DNA of 64,000 nucleotides from Robertmurraya korlensis (GTDB lineage: Bacteria; Bacillota; Bacilli; Bacillales; Cytobacillaceae), in NCBI RefSeq assembly GCF_023715225.1, contig NZ_JAMBNS010000006.1, positions 1 through 64,000 on the forward strand, in the 5' to 3' direction. Made by a program: the position numbers and the translations under genes. The notes under the pieces were generated by a model, which was not told the DNA's origin, searched no databases, and saw only the letters and a list, made by a program, of their open reading frames with translations. Of the stretch, positions 18,176 through 27,315 are shown in pieces; within the stretch, counting starts at the first letter, position 1; each line of letters opens with the position of its first letter.

Positions 18176-20064
18176 GTTAAAAGTTGATGATATGTTTGCT
18201 CTCTTGAAAATTTCACCAAACCTAGATTATTCGTTAATTCTGTAATGCTTTTTTTATTTACATATTGGTAATGAATACTTTCAGTTAACATTACTGCTTT
18301 ATTTTCAGCAATTGAATTGTAATGGAAATACTGATTCTCGTCACAAACACGGACAATCCTGTCTTCTGTTTGAAAAATGTTATAGAAGACAATAGCTGCT
18401 TTTAGTGCTAATCCAGACACCCCTCTAAAGGATTCATTTTTTAATGGACTACTTGTAAGTTGGAGTAGTTTGATTTTCTCGTGTTTACCGAATTGTGCCC
18501 ATACTTCTATCGCAGATGCCATATGAGAATCTCCAGATAGAATCGTTATTTCAGAGGGATCCAATTTTACAAGGACTTCATAAAAATGATACACGCCTTC
18601 TCCATTCATTCTCCATGCCTCTAAATCAAAGGAAGTTGTCACTGGTATCCCTTTATTTCTTAAAGGGGAAATATACTTTTCAAGGAAAGATTCGATTACC
18701 TCCATGCCATACAGAGGGGCAGGGGAAACGATGACTAATGGATCGTTCTTTTGCCAACCACATTCAAGTAATTTGGTTATAGCAAAGGTCCAACCCTTCT
18801 CATTGACTAGTTCAGGTCCAGAAGTAGAAGGAGGTATCCACTTCCATGATTGCTTCTTACAATAACTCCATTCTCGGCTTGTGCGTGTATCTAAACATAA
18901 CACTATAGGTTTAGTAGGTGCTACATATGTCCAAGGACTAAAGCCAATTATGGAGTTGCTCCACCTTTTATAAGAATGTGAGTTGGATGGAGTGCAATTA
19001 ACATACTCAATTAAAGGGTCGAAGAATTCACTTGAAAAACGCGAGGGGTCATTTCCCCAGCCTTGGAAGGCAAAGTAGGCTGTTAAGGCATTGGCAAGGA
19101 CATGTCTTCCTAGTGGAGAGTTCTCCACATTTTCCTTCCATCTTTTCGTTATATTCCAATCATCTGTAATATCGTGGTCATCACATATCATATACGTTGG
19201 TATATTTGCTAGTAGTCTTTGGGTTGAACATGTAGAGTTAGCAAAGTTTATTATGTCTACATTTTCTGGTGTATTACTTAATTGAGGCAGAATGTCTTTC
19301 CATAGTGCTGGACCAAAGCATAACAAATACATAGTTGCATATTCTCCGAGAGTAAATAAGTGGTTAGTAGATTTTCTTGACGTAAATTTACATACGTATT
19401 TAGAAATCTGTTTTCTATTCGTGTAGTTTGTTACTCGTTCATCAATAGAAGGTAAGTCTTCCTCGTATCCCATCAATACCCCTGCGATTTTATTTATAAA
19501 TGGAAAAATATGTTCTGAAACATCATCAGCATAAATTTGGTCACCTGTTAAAAAAAGAGCTGAAGGACGTTTGGTAGAATCTGATTGGTGTTTTTCCAGT
19601 AGTTGATCTCCTAAAAGAAGGAAATCTTCGCCCTTACCATGTATTTTTCTGCATGAGCCATACAAAAAAGAGGAGGAATCTGTACTTGTTATAAAAAAGG
19701 ATGGGTATTTTAAAGACGAATAAACGATCCCGGAAGGACTTTTATAATCTAGATATCCAAGCTGTTGTAGGTCAAATGTATGATTGTCCTTTGAAAAAAA
19801 TAAATTATAGCCTAATAATTGGTCGGTGGGGAAGCCATTTTTCAATGGATTAATTGTTATTAGGTGAATATAAAGGTATTTTCCTAATGGTAGTTTTTTG
19901 TTATTGACTGAAATGGGAAGGATTCTATGATTTTGATCAGTGATATATAGACTTGCATTTATGTCATAGTTTGTAGAGGTTGCTATCCATATGGTAATTT
20001 GATATTCATCTACCCTTCTCAAAATCGGTCCGGATAAAATAGGAGGGAAATTCAAATAATTCAC
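18157..20064 (-). CDS. PhoD-like metallophosphatase
   Basis: A 635-residue protein with metallophosphoesterase motifs arranged as in PhoD/alkaline phosphatase D enzymes: YGSCRK near residue 135, FLTGDQIYADD at 171-181, CDDHDITDDWN at about 294-304, and ILSGDSHMA near 507. Classical PhoD is Tat-exported, but no twin-arginine or other signal peptide is present here, so a cytosolic enzyme is likely. The substrate (phosphodiester or phosphomonoester) is unknown. The longer than usual N-terminal domain is mostly beta-strand. Its stop lies in the shared terminator. Confidence 0.82.
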   Translation of the reverse strand: MNYLNFPPILSGPILRRVDEYQITIWIATSTNYDINASLYITDQNHRILPISVNNKKLPLGKYLYIHLITINPLKNGFPTDQLLGYNLFFSKDNHTFDLQQLGYLDYKSPSGIVYSSLKYPSFFITSTDSSSFLYGSCRKIHGKGEDFLLLGDQLLEKHQSDSTKRPSALFLTGDQIYADDVSEHIFPFINKIAGVLMGYEEDLPSIDERVTNYTNRKQISKYVCKFTSRKSTNHLFTLGEYATMYLLCFGPALWKDILPQLSNTPENVDIINFANSTCSTQRLLANIPTYMICDDHDITDDWNITKRWKENVENSPLGRHVLANALTAYFAFQGWGNDPSRFSSEFFDPLIEYVNCTPSNSHSYKRWSNSIIGFSPWTYVAPTKPIVLCLDTRTSREWSYCKKQSWKWIPPSTSGPELVNEKGWTFAITKLLECGWQKNDPLVIVSPAPLYGMEVIESFLEKYISPLRNKGIPVTTSFDLEAWRMNGEGVYHFYEVLVKLDPSEITILSGDSHMASAIEVWAQFGKHEKIKLLQLTSSPLKNESFRGVSGLALKAAIVFYNIFQTEDRIVRVCDENQYFHYNSIAENKAVMLTESIHYQYVNKKSITELTNNLGLVKFSREQTYHQLLTKKDEA

Positions 20065-20118
20065 CGTCCTTCCTACGTGTTAATTTCCTTTGATTCCGTA
20101 TTTCGAAATCATATGTAA

Positions 20119-20748
20119 TCATTCCTGAAAAAATAATACCTTTATCCCTTGGAACGCAAAATAAAGACCGAACCCTAATAATGATACGCCTGATAAGATT
20201 GAGGTAAGAATGATGTATTTCAAACTTAGCCACTTCCGGAAAAGGCTAGTAAGACCAGCTACAAATATATCCCATAGAGCAAGTCCGAGAAATATCATGG
20301 AACTATAAAGAAGTAAATCAGTTGTTCCGAAGCTTGTTGCTGTTTTTGCTAGGACCGATCCGTAAATACCAAGCCAAAACAAAATAGAAAGAGGGCTTGA
20401 TATAGACATGACAAATCCGATCAAAAAGCAACGAAAAATGGATTCATTTTTACGCTGATAATCAAAGGTGAACTTGTTAGCTGTCACAATACTTTCAATC
20501 CCGCTGTAAATTAGAATAAATCCTCCAAAAAGCCATAAAAAAATCTGGATGAGGGGATTGTCAAGAAAATGTACAATGCCCATATACACGGTTAACATAA
20601 ATATTCCATCCGCAATCATTGAACCAGCTCCAACCGCCCATGAATGCCAAAATCCATTTTTTAAACCTTTATCTAATCTTGCTGCATTTACAGGTCCAAT
20701 TGGGGCAGCCAGTGTTAAGCCAAGAACGATATAACTTAGGTAAATCAC
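20119..20748 (-). CDS. LysE-family amino-acid exporter
   Basis: A membrane protein of about 209 residues with some six helices. The opening YIVLGLTLAAPIGPVNAA matches the LysE/RhtB family, whose members export amino acids. The longest frame starts at 20826, but nothing like a ribosome site precedes it. GTG at 20748 is 7 nt after GGAG and places the first residue exactly where family members begin, so I chose it. The exported compound is not predictable. It lies 55 bp upstream of the phosphatase gene on the same strand and may be co-transcribed with it. Confidence 0.82.
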   Translation of the reverse strand: MIYLSYIVLGLTLAAPIGPVNAARLDKGLKNGFWHSWAVGAGSMIADGIFMLTVYMGIVHFLDNPLIQIFLWLFGGFILIYSGIESIVTANKFTFDYQRKNESIFRCFLIGFVMSISSPLSILFWLGIYGSVLAKTATSFGTTDLLLYSSMIFLGLALWDIFVAGLTSLFRKWLSLKYIILTSILSGVSLLGFGLYFAFQGIKVLFFQE

Positions 20749-20933
20749 ATGATCACTCCACTCACTAGGATTGTCCAAAGGGGATAACTTGTACATCTTA
20801 TGCGGGTGGAGGTGAGAAACATTCATCAGAATGAAATTTTAAGTATGACAAGCCTTAAATGTGTCTAATTTTCAAAAAATATTTGACAAATTTGTGAACT
20901 TTATTAAAATATAAGTAAAGGGGATGAAATAAT

Positions 20934-21146
20934 ATGAATGAAATGCAACGTAGAGCGTTAGGTCCAATTAGTACCATTGCAAAATTTGGATTAGTATTAG
21001 GGGCATTGTTATTTTTATACAGCTTTTTTGAAAGCGGTATCACAATGAGTTATACACTTTCTATTAGCATTAGTATTATGGCTTCATCCATGTTAGTGTT
21101 CGGTTTTGGTTTATTTATTTCCTTGATGGGGGAAGTACGCAAATAA
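20934..21146 (+). CDS. Unknown 70-residue membrane protein
   Basis: I do not recognise a family. The protein has two hydrophobic helices (about residues 17-32 and 42-66) with short charged ends, so it is probably an integral membrane hairpin. It has a good ribosome site (AAAGGGGATG, ATG at 20934) and its own bidirectional terminator, which support a real gene. It is convergent with the qox operon, so a role near respiration is only a positional guess. Confidence 0.7.
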   Translation: MNEMQRRALGPISTIAKFGLVLGALLFLYSFFESGITMSYTLSISISIMASSMLVFGFGLFISLMGEVRK

Positions 21147-21148
21147 AA

Positions 21149-21174
21149 AAATCCGGCTTAATAGCCGGATTTTT
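21149..21174. terminator. Bidirectional terminator at the end of the qox operon
   Basis: ATCCGGCT and AGCCGGAT (21151-21158, 21163-21170) form a tight hairpin with a TAAT loop, with A-run before and T-run after. Confidence 0.9.
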
Positions 21175-21182
21175 AATTTTTA

Positions 21183-21485
21183 TTAATGTGCCGCATGTCC
21201 TGATGTTAATACCCAGATAGAACCAACAACGATAACAACTGCACAGAATACCATAAACGCGATATTTATTATATTTACTTTGCCGTCTTCTCCTTCTGTC
21301 ATATGCATAAACATAAACAATTGAAGACCAGCTTGAATGATTGCTAGCGTTCCAATAATCCACATGACAATTGTAAAGGACAAGTTCATCTCAAGTGCTA
21401 CCCATGCAGCAACGAATGTGAGTACTAGTGACAATACGAATCCAAAGACGTGAGCTAGCGGAAAACGTTCTGTACTTTTTTCCAT
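21183..21485 (-). CDS. qoxD: Quinol oxidase aa3 subunit IV
   Basis: A 100-residue subunit with three membrane helices, matching the small subunit IV of heme-copper oxidases. The start follows the qoxC stop directly. It lacks cofactors; in this family it helps assemble or stabilise the oxidase. Last gene of the operon, ending at the shared terminator. Confidence 0.9.
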   Translation of the reverse strand: MEKSTERFPLAHVFGFVLSLVLTFVAAWVALEMNLSFTIVMWIIGTLAIIQAGLQLFMFMHMTEGEDGKVNIINIAFMVFCAVVIVVGSIWVLTSGHAAH

Positions 21486-22091
21486 CTATAACACCATCCC
21501 TTTTAAATAAACAAACGTGAAGATAAAGATCCAAACAACATCAAGGAAGTGCCAGTAAAGACCAATAATAAATGTCTTTCTAGCAGTAACAGGTGTTAAT
21601 CCACGCTTGGCAATTTGAATGATAACCATCGTTGCCCAGAAAATCCCGAAAGTTACGTGAGCACCGTGAGTTCCTAAAAGTACAAACAAGCTAGAAAGAA
21701 AGGCACTTGTCTGCATAGTTGCACCTTCATGAACGTAATGAATAAACTCATTAATCTCCATGAATAGGAATCCAGCACCTAATAGGAGAGTTAATATAAA
21801 CCAACCAATTAAGCCCTTCTTATTGTTTCGACGCATTTCCCAAATGGCAACACCCATTGTAAAACTACTTGTTAAAAGTAGGACTGTCTGAATCATTACT
21901 TCTTTAATCATAAAAATATCTTGATGAGTTGGGCCACCTGCGTAGTTTTTATAGAGTACGCCATAAACACTAAAAAGGGTAGCAAATAATACAATTTCGG
22001 CCCCGAGGAATATCCAGAACCCTAAAATATTCATACGGCTTTGTTCTGTTTGATATTCTAATGGGAGGGAAGTGTTCACATTAGCTGACAT
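21486..22091 (-). CDS. qoxC: Quinol oxidase aa3 subunit III
   Basis: A 201-residue protein with five membrane helices, the bacterial subunit III form. Characteristic blocks include GFWIFLGAEIVLFATLF near the N-terminus and HGAHVTFGIFW and YWHFLDVVWIFIF in the C-terminal half. It overlaps the end of qoxB by 11 bp, and an AAGGTG site lies within qoxB. Confidence 0.95.
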   Translation of the reverse strand: MSANVNTSLPLEYQTEQSRMNILGFWIFLGAEIVLFATLFSVYGVLYKNYAGGPTHQDIFMIKEVMIQTVLLLTSSFTMGVAIWEMRRNNKKGLIGWFILTLLLGAGFLFMEINEFIHYVHEGATMQTSAFLSSLFVLLGTHGAHVTFGIFWATMVIIQIAKRGLTPVTARKTFIIGLYWHFLDVVWIFIFTFVYLKGMVL

Positions 22092-24057
22092 GATTATTCA
22101 CCTTGCCTTCCATTTTTCTCCAAGCGCCTTCTGTCTTTTTAATTTCGTCTTTATGAATGTGGTAACCATCATTGTAATCAAATGAACGATAGATCAATCC
22201 TGCAATAATAAGTACAGCAGAAATTGCAGCTAATAAATGCCATTCGAATATGAGGAAGAACCCAACAATTCCGAAAGCGACGCACATTAAGAAAGGTAGA
22301 CCAGAGTTGCTTGGCATATGAATTTCTTCTATTTCTTCGTCTTTTAACGTAAGACCTTCATTATCCTTTTTCATATACCAGAATGCATCTAATGATTTGA
22401 CTTCTGGTAGTTTAGCAAAGTTATAGTGTTGAACAGGTGAAGCTGTTGCCCATTCAAGTGTTCTAGCATCCCATGGATCACTTGAAATGTTGCGGTCCGC
22501 ATAACGAATGCTCCAATAAATATTGTAGCAGAACACGGCAAAACCAGCTGCTAGGATTACTGATCCAATTGCAGATAATAGGAATAGAGGTGCAAATCCA
22601 GACTCAGCAGAGAAGGTATAAGCACGTCTAACAGCACCATTTAGACCTAGGAAGAACATTGGCATAAACGTTACATTAAATCCGATTACAAATAACCAGA
22701 AATGCCATTTTCCTAATTTTTCATTTAACATAAAGCCAAACATTTTTGGCCACCAGTAATAAAGTCCTGCGAATACGGCAAATACCACACCTGGAATTAA
22801 TACATAGTGGAAGTGAGCTACTAAGAATAAGGTATTATGGTATTGATAATCAGCAGCACCCATCGCAAGCATAACACCTGTTACTCCACCAATAACAAAA
22901 TTAGGAACAAATGCTAAAGACCAAAGCATAGCAGTAGTCATTTTAATTCGACCTTTACGCATCGTAAACAGCCAGTTAAACATTTTTACACCCGTCGGAA
23001 CGGCAATCATCATCGTTGTGATAGAGAAGAATGAGTTGACTAGAGCGCCAGATCCCATTGTGTAGAAATGGTGAACCCATACAAGCATACTTAGAACTGC
23101 GATGGCAACAATTGAAACGACCATCGATTTGTAACCGTAAAGCTGTTTGCGAGAGAATGTCGAAATAATTTCAGAAAACATTCCGAAAGCAGGGAGGATA
23201 ACGATATATACTTCAGGGTGTCCCCATAACCAGAACAAGTTAGCCCAAAGCATGTCAGATCCACCAGCAGCTACTGTAAAGAAGTGTGTTCCGTACAAGC
23301 GGTCAAATGTCATTAACGCTAGCGCAACCGTAAAAATAGGGAATGCAGCAACGATAATAACGGAAGTAATTAGTGTTGTCCATGTGAACATAGGCATTCT
23401 CATTAATGTCATGCCTTTTGTACGCATTTTTAAAATCGTTACGATAAAGTTAATACCAGTCATTAAAGTTCCTAGACCAGCAATCTGTAATGAGATTGCA
23501 TAGTAGTTATTCCCGATTCCTGGGCTGAATTCTTTACCTGCAAGAGGGAAGTAAGAAGTCCATCCTGCATCTGGAGCACCACCGACAACGAATGCGATAT
23601 TAAATAGCATCGCACCGCTGAAGAATAACCAGAAACTTAATGCATTCAACTGAGGGAAAGCAACGTCTCTTGCACCAATTTGAAGCGGAATAACAACGTT
23701 CATTAAACCGATTAAGAATGGCATAGCCATGAATAAAATCATGATAACACCATGCGCTGTAAATACTTCATTATAATGCTGCGCATCTAAAAAGCTCATT
23801 TCTGGACGAGATGTTTGAGCTTTCATCATTAGTCCATCCATACCACCACGGAAGAACATTAGCACAGCGGCTACAATATACATTATTCCGATACGTTTAT
23901 GGTCAACGGTAGTGATCCATTCACGCCATAGCCAAGTCCATTTTTTCAGATACGTAAGACCACCAATAATTCCTAGAGTAGTTAATAAAATAGCAATCTG
24001 TGAACCTAGGATAATTGGATCTCCCGTAATCAGAATTTCATCCCACTTAATGCCCAC
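22081..24057 (-). CDS. qoxB: Quinol oxidase aa3 subunit I
   Basis: The catalytic subunit, about 658 residues with some 14-15 membrane helices. Ligands of low-spin heme a, heme a3 and CuB are visible: FTAHGVIM, WGHPEVYI with its cross-linked tyrosine, the VHHF pair, and FLVAHFHYVLIPG. It reduces O2 to water and pumps protons using menaquinol. The longest frame starts at 24084, but GTG at 24057 lies 8 nt after GGAGG and gives the usual N-terminus (GIKWDEILITGDP). It overlaps qoxA by 11 bp. Confidence 0.96.
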   Translation of the reverse strand: MGIKWDEILITGDPIILGSQIAILLTTLGIIGGLTYLKKWTWLWREWITTVDHKRIGIMYIVAAVLMFFRGGMDGLMMKAQTSRPEMSFLDAQHYNEVFTAHGVIMILFMAMPFLIGLMNVVIPLQIGARDVAFPQLNALSFWLFFSGAMLFNIAFVVGGAPDAGWTSYFPLAGKEFSPGIGNNYYAISLQIAGLGTLMTGINFIVTILKMRTKGMTLMRMPMFTWTTLITSVIIVAAFPIFTVALALMTFDRLYGTHFFTVAAGGSDMLWANLFWLWGHPEVYIVILPAFGMFSEIISTFSRKQLYGYKSMVVSIVAIAVLSMLVWVHHFYTMGSGALVNSFFSITTMMIAVPTGVKMFNWLFTMRKGRIKMTTAMLWSLAFVPNFVIGGVTGVMLAMGAADYQYHNTLFLVAHFHYVLIPGVVFAVFAGLYYWWPKMFGFMLNEKLGKWHFWLFVIGFNVTFMPMFFLGLNGAVRRAYTFSAESGFAPLFLLSAIGSVILAAGFAVFCYNIYWSIRYADRNISSDPWDARTLEWATASPVQHYNFAKLPEVKSLDAFWYMKKDNEGLTLKDEEIEEIHMPSNSGLPFLMCVAFGIVGFFLIFEWHLLAAISAVLIIAGLIYRSFDYNDGYHIHKDEIKKTEGAWRKMEGKVNNHVS

Positions 24058-25009
24058 TATGGTCACCTCCATGGTCTTCTTCATTATTTTCTACATCAGT
24101 AGTATCTTTTTCTTCTTCCTGATCAAAGATCTTTCCTTGGTACCCATGGTAACGATAGTCTTCAGGGTCTGTCACAAGTTCAGAATCGTGTTCTGCATGG
24201 TTGATCCAAGCTAAGTGTGTGTTGGAATAAGTTAAACGACCAAGATGTGTTGGTTTCAGTAGTTCCATGTACTTCTCTTCAGTAAGCTCTGGAGCTGTTT
24301 CTTTTACTTCTTTTACCCATGCATTATACTCTTCGTCGGTCTGAGCAAGTACTTCAAATTCCATTTGAGCGTATCCTCGTCCGTTGAAGTTTGTGTTTCT
24401 ACCCATATATGAACCAGGATTGTCAGCAACTAAATATAGTTCTGTTTCCATTTTATTCATTGAGTATTTTTGTCCACCTAAAGCTGGCACCCAGAAAGAT
24501 TGCATTGTTCCAGCCGATGTTAATTTAAACAGTACAGGAGTATCTTCTGGAATGTTCACGTAGTTAATGGTTTCAATTCCTTCTTCTGGATAAGAGAAGA
24601 TCCATTTCCAGTCTGCAGACGTGACGTGAATAACGATCGGTTCCTTCTCTTCATACCCCGCAGGAACATCTTCTAAGTCATATAGTGTTGTAACTGTAGG
24701 GATTGTTAAAGCGATAACGATCAAAATAGGAATAGCAGTCCAGACAATTTCTAATACGGTACTACCGTGTTCTTCTGGAGGCTCATAACCCATGTTTTCT
24801 GGCTTTTCTCTATATTTCCAAACAATATAGCCAAATAAGCCAAATACGACTACTACTACTAAAAGCATCCACATTAAAGACCAATTAATTAGCTCCATGA
24901 TACTTCTAGCTACTGGCCCTTGAGGCTGAAATACAACCATTTCACAACCGCTTAAAAATATTAATGATACGGCTGTTACAAGGGATAGAGATAGCATTTT
25001 CAACTTCAA
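24047..25009 (-). CDS. qoxA: Quinol oxidase aa3 subunit II (lipoprotein)
   Basis: Subunit II, about 320 residues: a signal peptide with lipobox LSGC, two membrane helices, then a cupredoxin domain facing outside. The domain keeps the fold blocks WKWIFSYPEEG and SFWVPALGGQKYSMN but lacks the Cys-x3-Cys of the CuA site, which marks a quinol rather than cytochrome c oxidase. The C-terminus is acidic and His/Gly-rich. The longest frame starts at 25057. AAGGAG is directly next to ATG 25018 and 9 nt from TTG 25009; I prefer TTG 25009, with some uncertainty. Confidence 0.92.
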   Translation of the reverse strand: MKLKMLSLSLVTAVSLIFLSGCEMVVFQPQGPVARSIMELINWSLMWMLLVVVVVFGLFGYIVWKYREKPENMGYEPPEEHGSTVLEIVWTAIPILIVIALTIPTVTTLYDLEDVPAGYEEKEPIVIHVTSADWKWIFSYPEEGIETINYVNIPEDTPVLFKLTSAGTMQSFWVPALGGQKYSMNKMETELYLVADNPGSYMGRNTNFNGRGYAQMEFEVLAQTDEEYNAWVKEVKETAPELTEEKYMELLKPTHLGRLTYSNTHLAWINHAEHDSELVTDPEDYRYHGYQGKIFDQEEEKDTTDVENNEEDHGGDHSGH

Positions 25010-25324
25010 TTGTTTCATCTCCTTCTTATATGAAATCATGTTTGTGTTTTGTTTCACAAGGAAAATTAGAGTTTACCACAAAAAGATATTTTTGTATAAC
25101 AAAATGTTCGTTTTTTCACAATGGGCATTTTGTTAGTTTTTCTTAAGGTGAAATTCTCTCTACTTCCTAATTACCACTATGTAGATGATAATAACATGTT
25201 AAAAGAGATTAATTTGTGACAAAAAAGGTAAGGAAAATAATGTTAGTGTGGAAAAGTGAGGGGAAATGTTGATATATCAAGGTTTTTTTAATATATTTTT
25301 ATCCGTTGTAAATTTCGACAATTT

Positions 25325-25372
25325 TGTGACAGGATGTCACATTTCCTTCATATTTATTGGAAAACGATTACA
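25325..25372. promoter_or_regulatory. Candidate operator sites upstream of qoxA
   Basis: The 375-bp interval between qoxA and the next gene holds a perfect inverted repeat TGTGAC-N5-GTCACA (25325-25341) and, nearby, GGAAAACGATTACA (25359-25372), which matches the catabolite-response consensus at 13 of 14 positions. The palindrome resembles Fnr- or Rex-like half-sites but its spacing is one base too long for Fnr. No convincing promoter hexamers were found. Confidence 0.35.
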
Positions 25373-25404
25373 TAAGATAAACCAAAAAGGGATAATGACA
25401 AAAC

Positions 25405-25430
25405 AAAAATCAGGCCACCAAAGCCTGATT
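25405..25430 (-). terminator. Terminator of the YetF-type gene
   Basis: AATCAGGC and GCCTGATT form an 8-bp stem around a 7-nt loop; the minus strand then runs into five T residues. Confidence 0.85.
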
Positions 25431-25432
25431 TA

Positions 25433-26110
25433 TTAATACGATATGACAAATAGTTTCTGATTTTTTTTCCACTCAGCATATAAAACTTCTTCATACGATT
25501 GAAAGTTTTGTTTCGATAGTTCGATTTTTAACCACTGTTCATTTAGACCTGCTTCTTGGAGATTCCCATACAGCACTTCGCCATCAAGGATTAATGTTGT
25601 AGGAATAGAAGCTTGCTCTGCTTGGATATTTAAATCATCTAAAGTGGGTGGTCTATTCTGGGATTTCGGTAGTACACTTACAATTCCATTGGTCTCAAGG
25701 ATTGCATACTGAACCTCCTGTAGAGAAAAATAGCCTTGTTGACGAACTAAACTTTGCAATTGATTGATGTCAAGTTTAGCTTTTTTTAACGTTTCATATT
25801 TTATTATTCCATTTCGAATAACGATATTTGGTTCACCTTCAAGTGCTTTTCGAGTCTTTTTAAATTTCTGTGTGATGATCTCGACTCCATAAATTAAACC
25901 GCCCCAAACAGCTGTGCTGAACACAATTTCCATCCAGCTTGTTTCATGGTCATAAATGGCGTTTCCAATTAATTCACCAAGGATAAGAGCTGAAATAAAG
26001 TCAAATGGTGTAATTTGTGATAGTTGAGTTTTCCCAAGCGTTTTAGCTAATAGAAATAGCAAAAAAAATCCAAGAAACAATTCCGAGCCAACAGTTAAAT
26101 AATGTGTCAT
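25433..26110 (-). CDS. YetF/DUF421 family membrane protein
   Basis: A 225-residue protein: three N-terminal membrane helices (about residues 1-85), then two soluble alpha/beta segments. The KTLGKTQLSQITPFDFI and LILGELIGNAIYD blocks are diagnostic for the DUF421/YetF family. In Bacillus, relatives such as YetF are found in the inner spore membrane and affect germination-related membrane proteins; others are vegetative. Which applies here is not visible. Confidence 0.88.
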   Translation of the reverse strand: MTHYLTVGSELFLGFFLLFLLAKTLGKTQLSQITPFDFISALILGELIGNAIYDHETSWMEIVFSTAVWGGLIYGVEIITQKFKKTRKALEGEPNIVIRNGIIKYETLKKAKLDINQLQSLVRQQGYFSLQEVQYAILETNGIVSVLPKSQNRPPTLDDLNIQAEQASIPTTLILDGEVLYGNLQEAGLNEQWLKIELSKQNFQSYEEVLYAEWKKNQKLFVISY

Positions 26111-26151
26111 ATCATATAACTCCTATTCAAACAGTAGGTTTTAGCTTGAGA

Positions 26152-26937
26152 CTATTGTTCATCATCAAGAAAAGGAAGGTTAACGTAATAATACATGGCC
26201 CCCATGAGGATACTTCCTCCAATAAGATTCCCTATGGTCACCGGAATGAGATTGTGAATAACTCCTGAAAAAGAGATTGTACCTGGATGATTCAGAACAA
26301 GAGCGATAGCAAAGGTACACATATTAGCAATACTGTGTTCATATCCAGAGATGAAGAAGCAAAAGACAAATAGTATCATTACAAATAACTTTGCTCCATT
26401 CTCTTTCATTCCCATAGGAATAAAGAAGGCTAGACAAACAAGCCAGTTACAAAGAATAGCTCTAAAGAAAAGTTCCGTTGTTGGAACATGCATTTTTTTC
26501 TCAACAACACTTAACAAAAAACTATTTACCGATGCCTCCGCAAATAAACCTGTCACATAAATTAATAAAGCAAATGCAGTTGCACCTAATATATTTCCTA
26601 TGTAACTTAACCCCCAGAGTCTCCAAACATGATTCCAACTCATTTTTTTTCTGAGTGCTGTGTAGGTAAAATAAAAGGTATTACCTGTAAATAAATCCCC
26701 ACCACCATAGGCAATTAGGATAATTGCTGCTCCAAATGTAAAAGCTGCCATTGGATAGGCAACTGGAGAATGCTCATTGTAAAAATAGCCCCCTGTTTTA
26801 AAGGCAACAATTACACCAAATCCAATGAACATACTTGCAAGCATACTGCGTAAAAGATAACGAAGGATGCTTTGTTTATATGTTTTTAATTTTTTTAAGG
26901 CGAGCTTTTCAACTTCTAAAAGTGGATAATTTTCCAT
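26152..26937 (-). CDS. Formate/nitrite transporter family protein
   Basis: About 261 residues with six membrane helices in the FNT fold, which forms pentameric channels for small monovalent anions. Family blocks seen are GGGDLFTGNTFYF and SGYEHSIANM, the latter with the central histidine that protonates the anion. The longest frame starts with TTG at 26967 without a ribosome site; GGGAGGAAATG points to ATG 26937 (or 26940). Formate, nitrite or hydrosulfide cannot be told apart here. It is not beside a formate or nitrite reductase gene. Confidence 0.88.
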   Translation of the reverse strand: MENYPLLEVEKLALKKLKTYKQSILRYLLRSMLASMFIGFGVIVAFKTGGYFYNEHSPVAYPMAAFTFGAAIILIAYGGGDLFTGNTFYFTYTALRKKMSWNHVWRLWGLSYIGNILGATAFALLIYVTGLFAEASVNSFLLSVVEKKMHVPTTELFFRAILCNWLVCLAFFIPMGMKENGAKLFVMILFVFCFFISGYEHSIANMCTFAIALVLNHPGTISFSGVIHNLIPVTIGNLIGGSILMGAMYYYVNLPFLDDEQ

Positions 26938-27044
26938 CATTTCCTCCCGAACATCAAACTTCTCCAATAAAAGTTATTATTTCTAAATTTTGCGTGACTA
27001 TGTACTATCATAACATTCCTGAAGTTTCATTATAAAGTTATAAA

Positions 27045-27081
27045 AAGAGAAGCTCAGGGATATTTTTCCTGAGCTTCTCTT
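27045..27081 (-). terminator. Terminator of the spore protein gene
   Basis: A 14-bp perfect stem (27045-27058 with 27068-27081) followed on the minus strand by a T-run. Confidence 0.9.
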
Positions 27082-27084
27082 CGA

Positions 27085-27267
27085 TTAAGATCGTAATTGT
27101 TGCTCTGCCATTTGGATGAGGCGTTTAGTCATTTCTCCTCCAACAGAGCCATTTGCACGTGCGGTTGTATCTGCTCCAAGTTGAACTCCAAACTCATTGG
27201 CAATCTCTTCTTTCATCTGATTCAGCGCATTTTCTGACCCAGGTACCAATAGCTTGTTTCTACTCAT
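27085..27267 (-). CDS. Alpha/beta-type small acid-soluble spore protein
   Basis: A 60-residue SASP that coats and protects spore DNA. The conserved protease site is visible (EEIANEFGV, about residues 20-28), followed by [21 protein letters not shown], the family's DNA-binding signature. ATG at 27267 follows GGGAGTGGATAGCC; the longer frame to 27312 adds residues not found in this family. It is preceded by a sigma-G-like promoter and a palindrome. Expression in the forespore is expected. Confidence 0.96.
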   Translation of the reverse strand: MSRNKLLVPGSENALNQMKEEIANEFGVQLGADTTARANGSVGGEMTKRLIQMAEQQLRS

Positions 27268-27290
27268 GGCTATCCACTCCCAGCACAAGT

Positions 27291-27313
27291 TTTGAGCATT
27301 TGTCATGCTCAAA
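27291..27313. other. Palindrome at the SASP transcription start
   Basis: TTTGAGCAT and ATGCTCAAA form a perfect 9-bp inverted repeat with a 5-nt centre. It covers the expected transcription start (about 27308), so it may be an operator or a 5' mRNA hairpin. Confidence 0.55.
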
Positions 27314-27315
27314 TT

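Noticed and set aside
23147-23503. 118-codon plus-strand frame opposite qoxB
   Set aside because: Shadow of the conserved oxidase subunit I.
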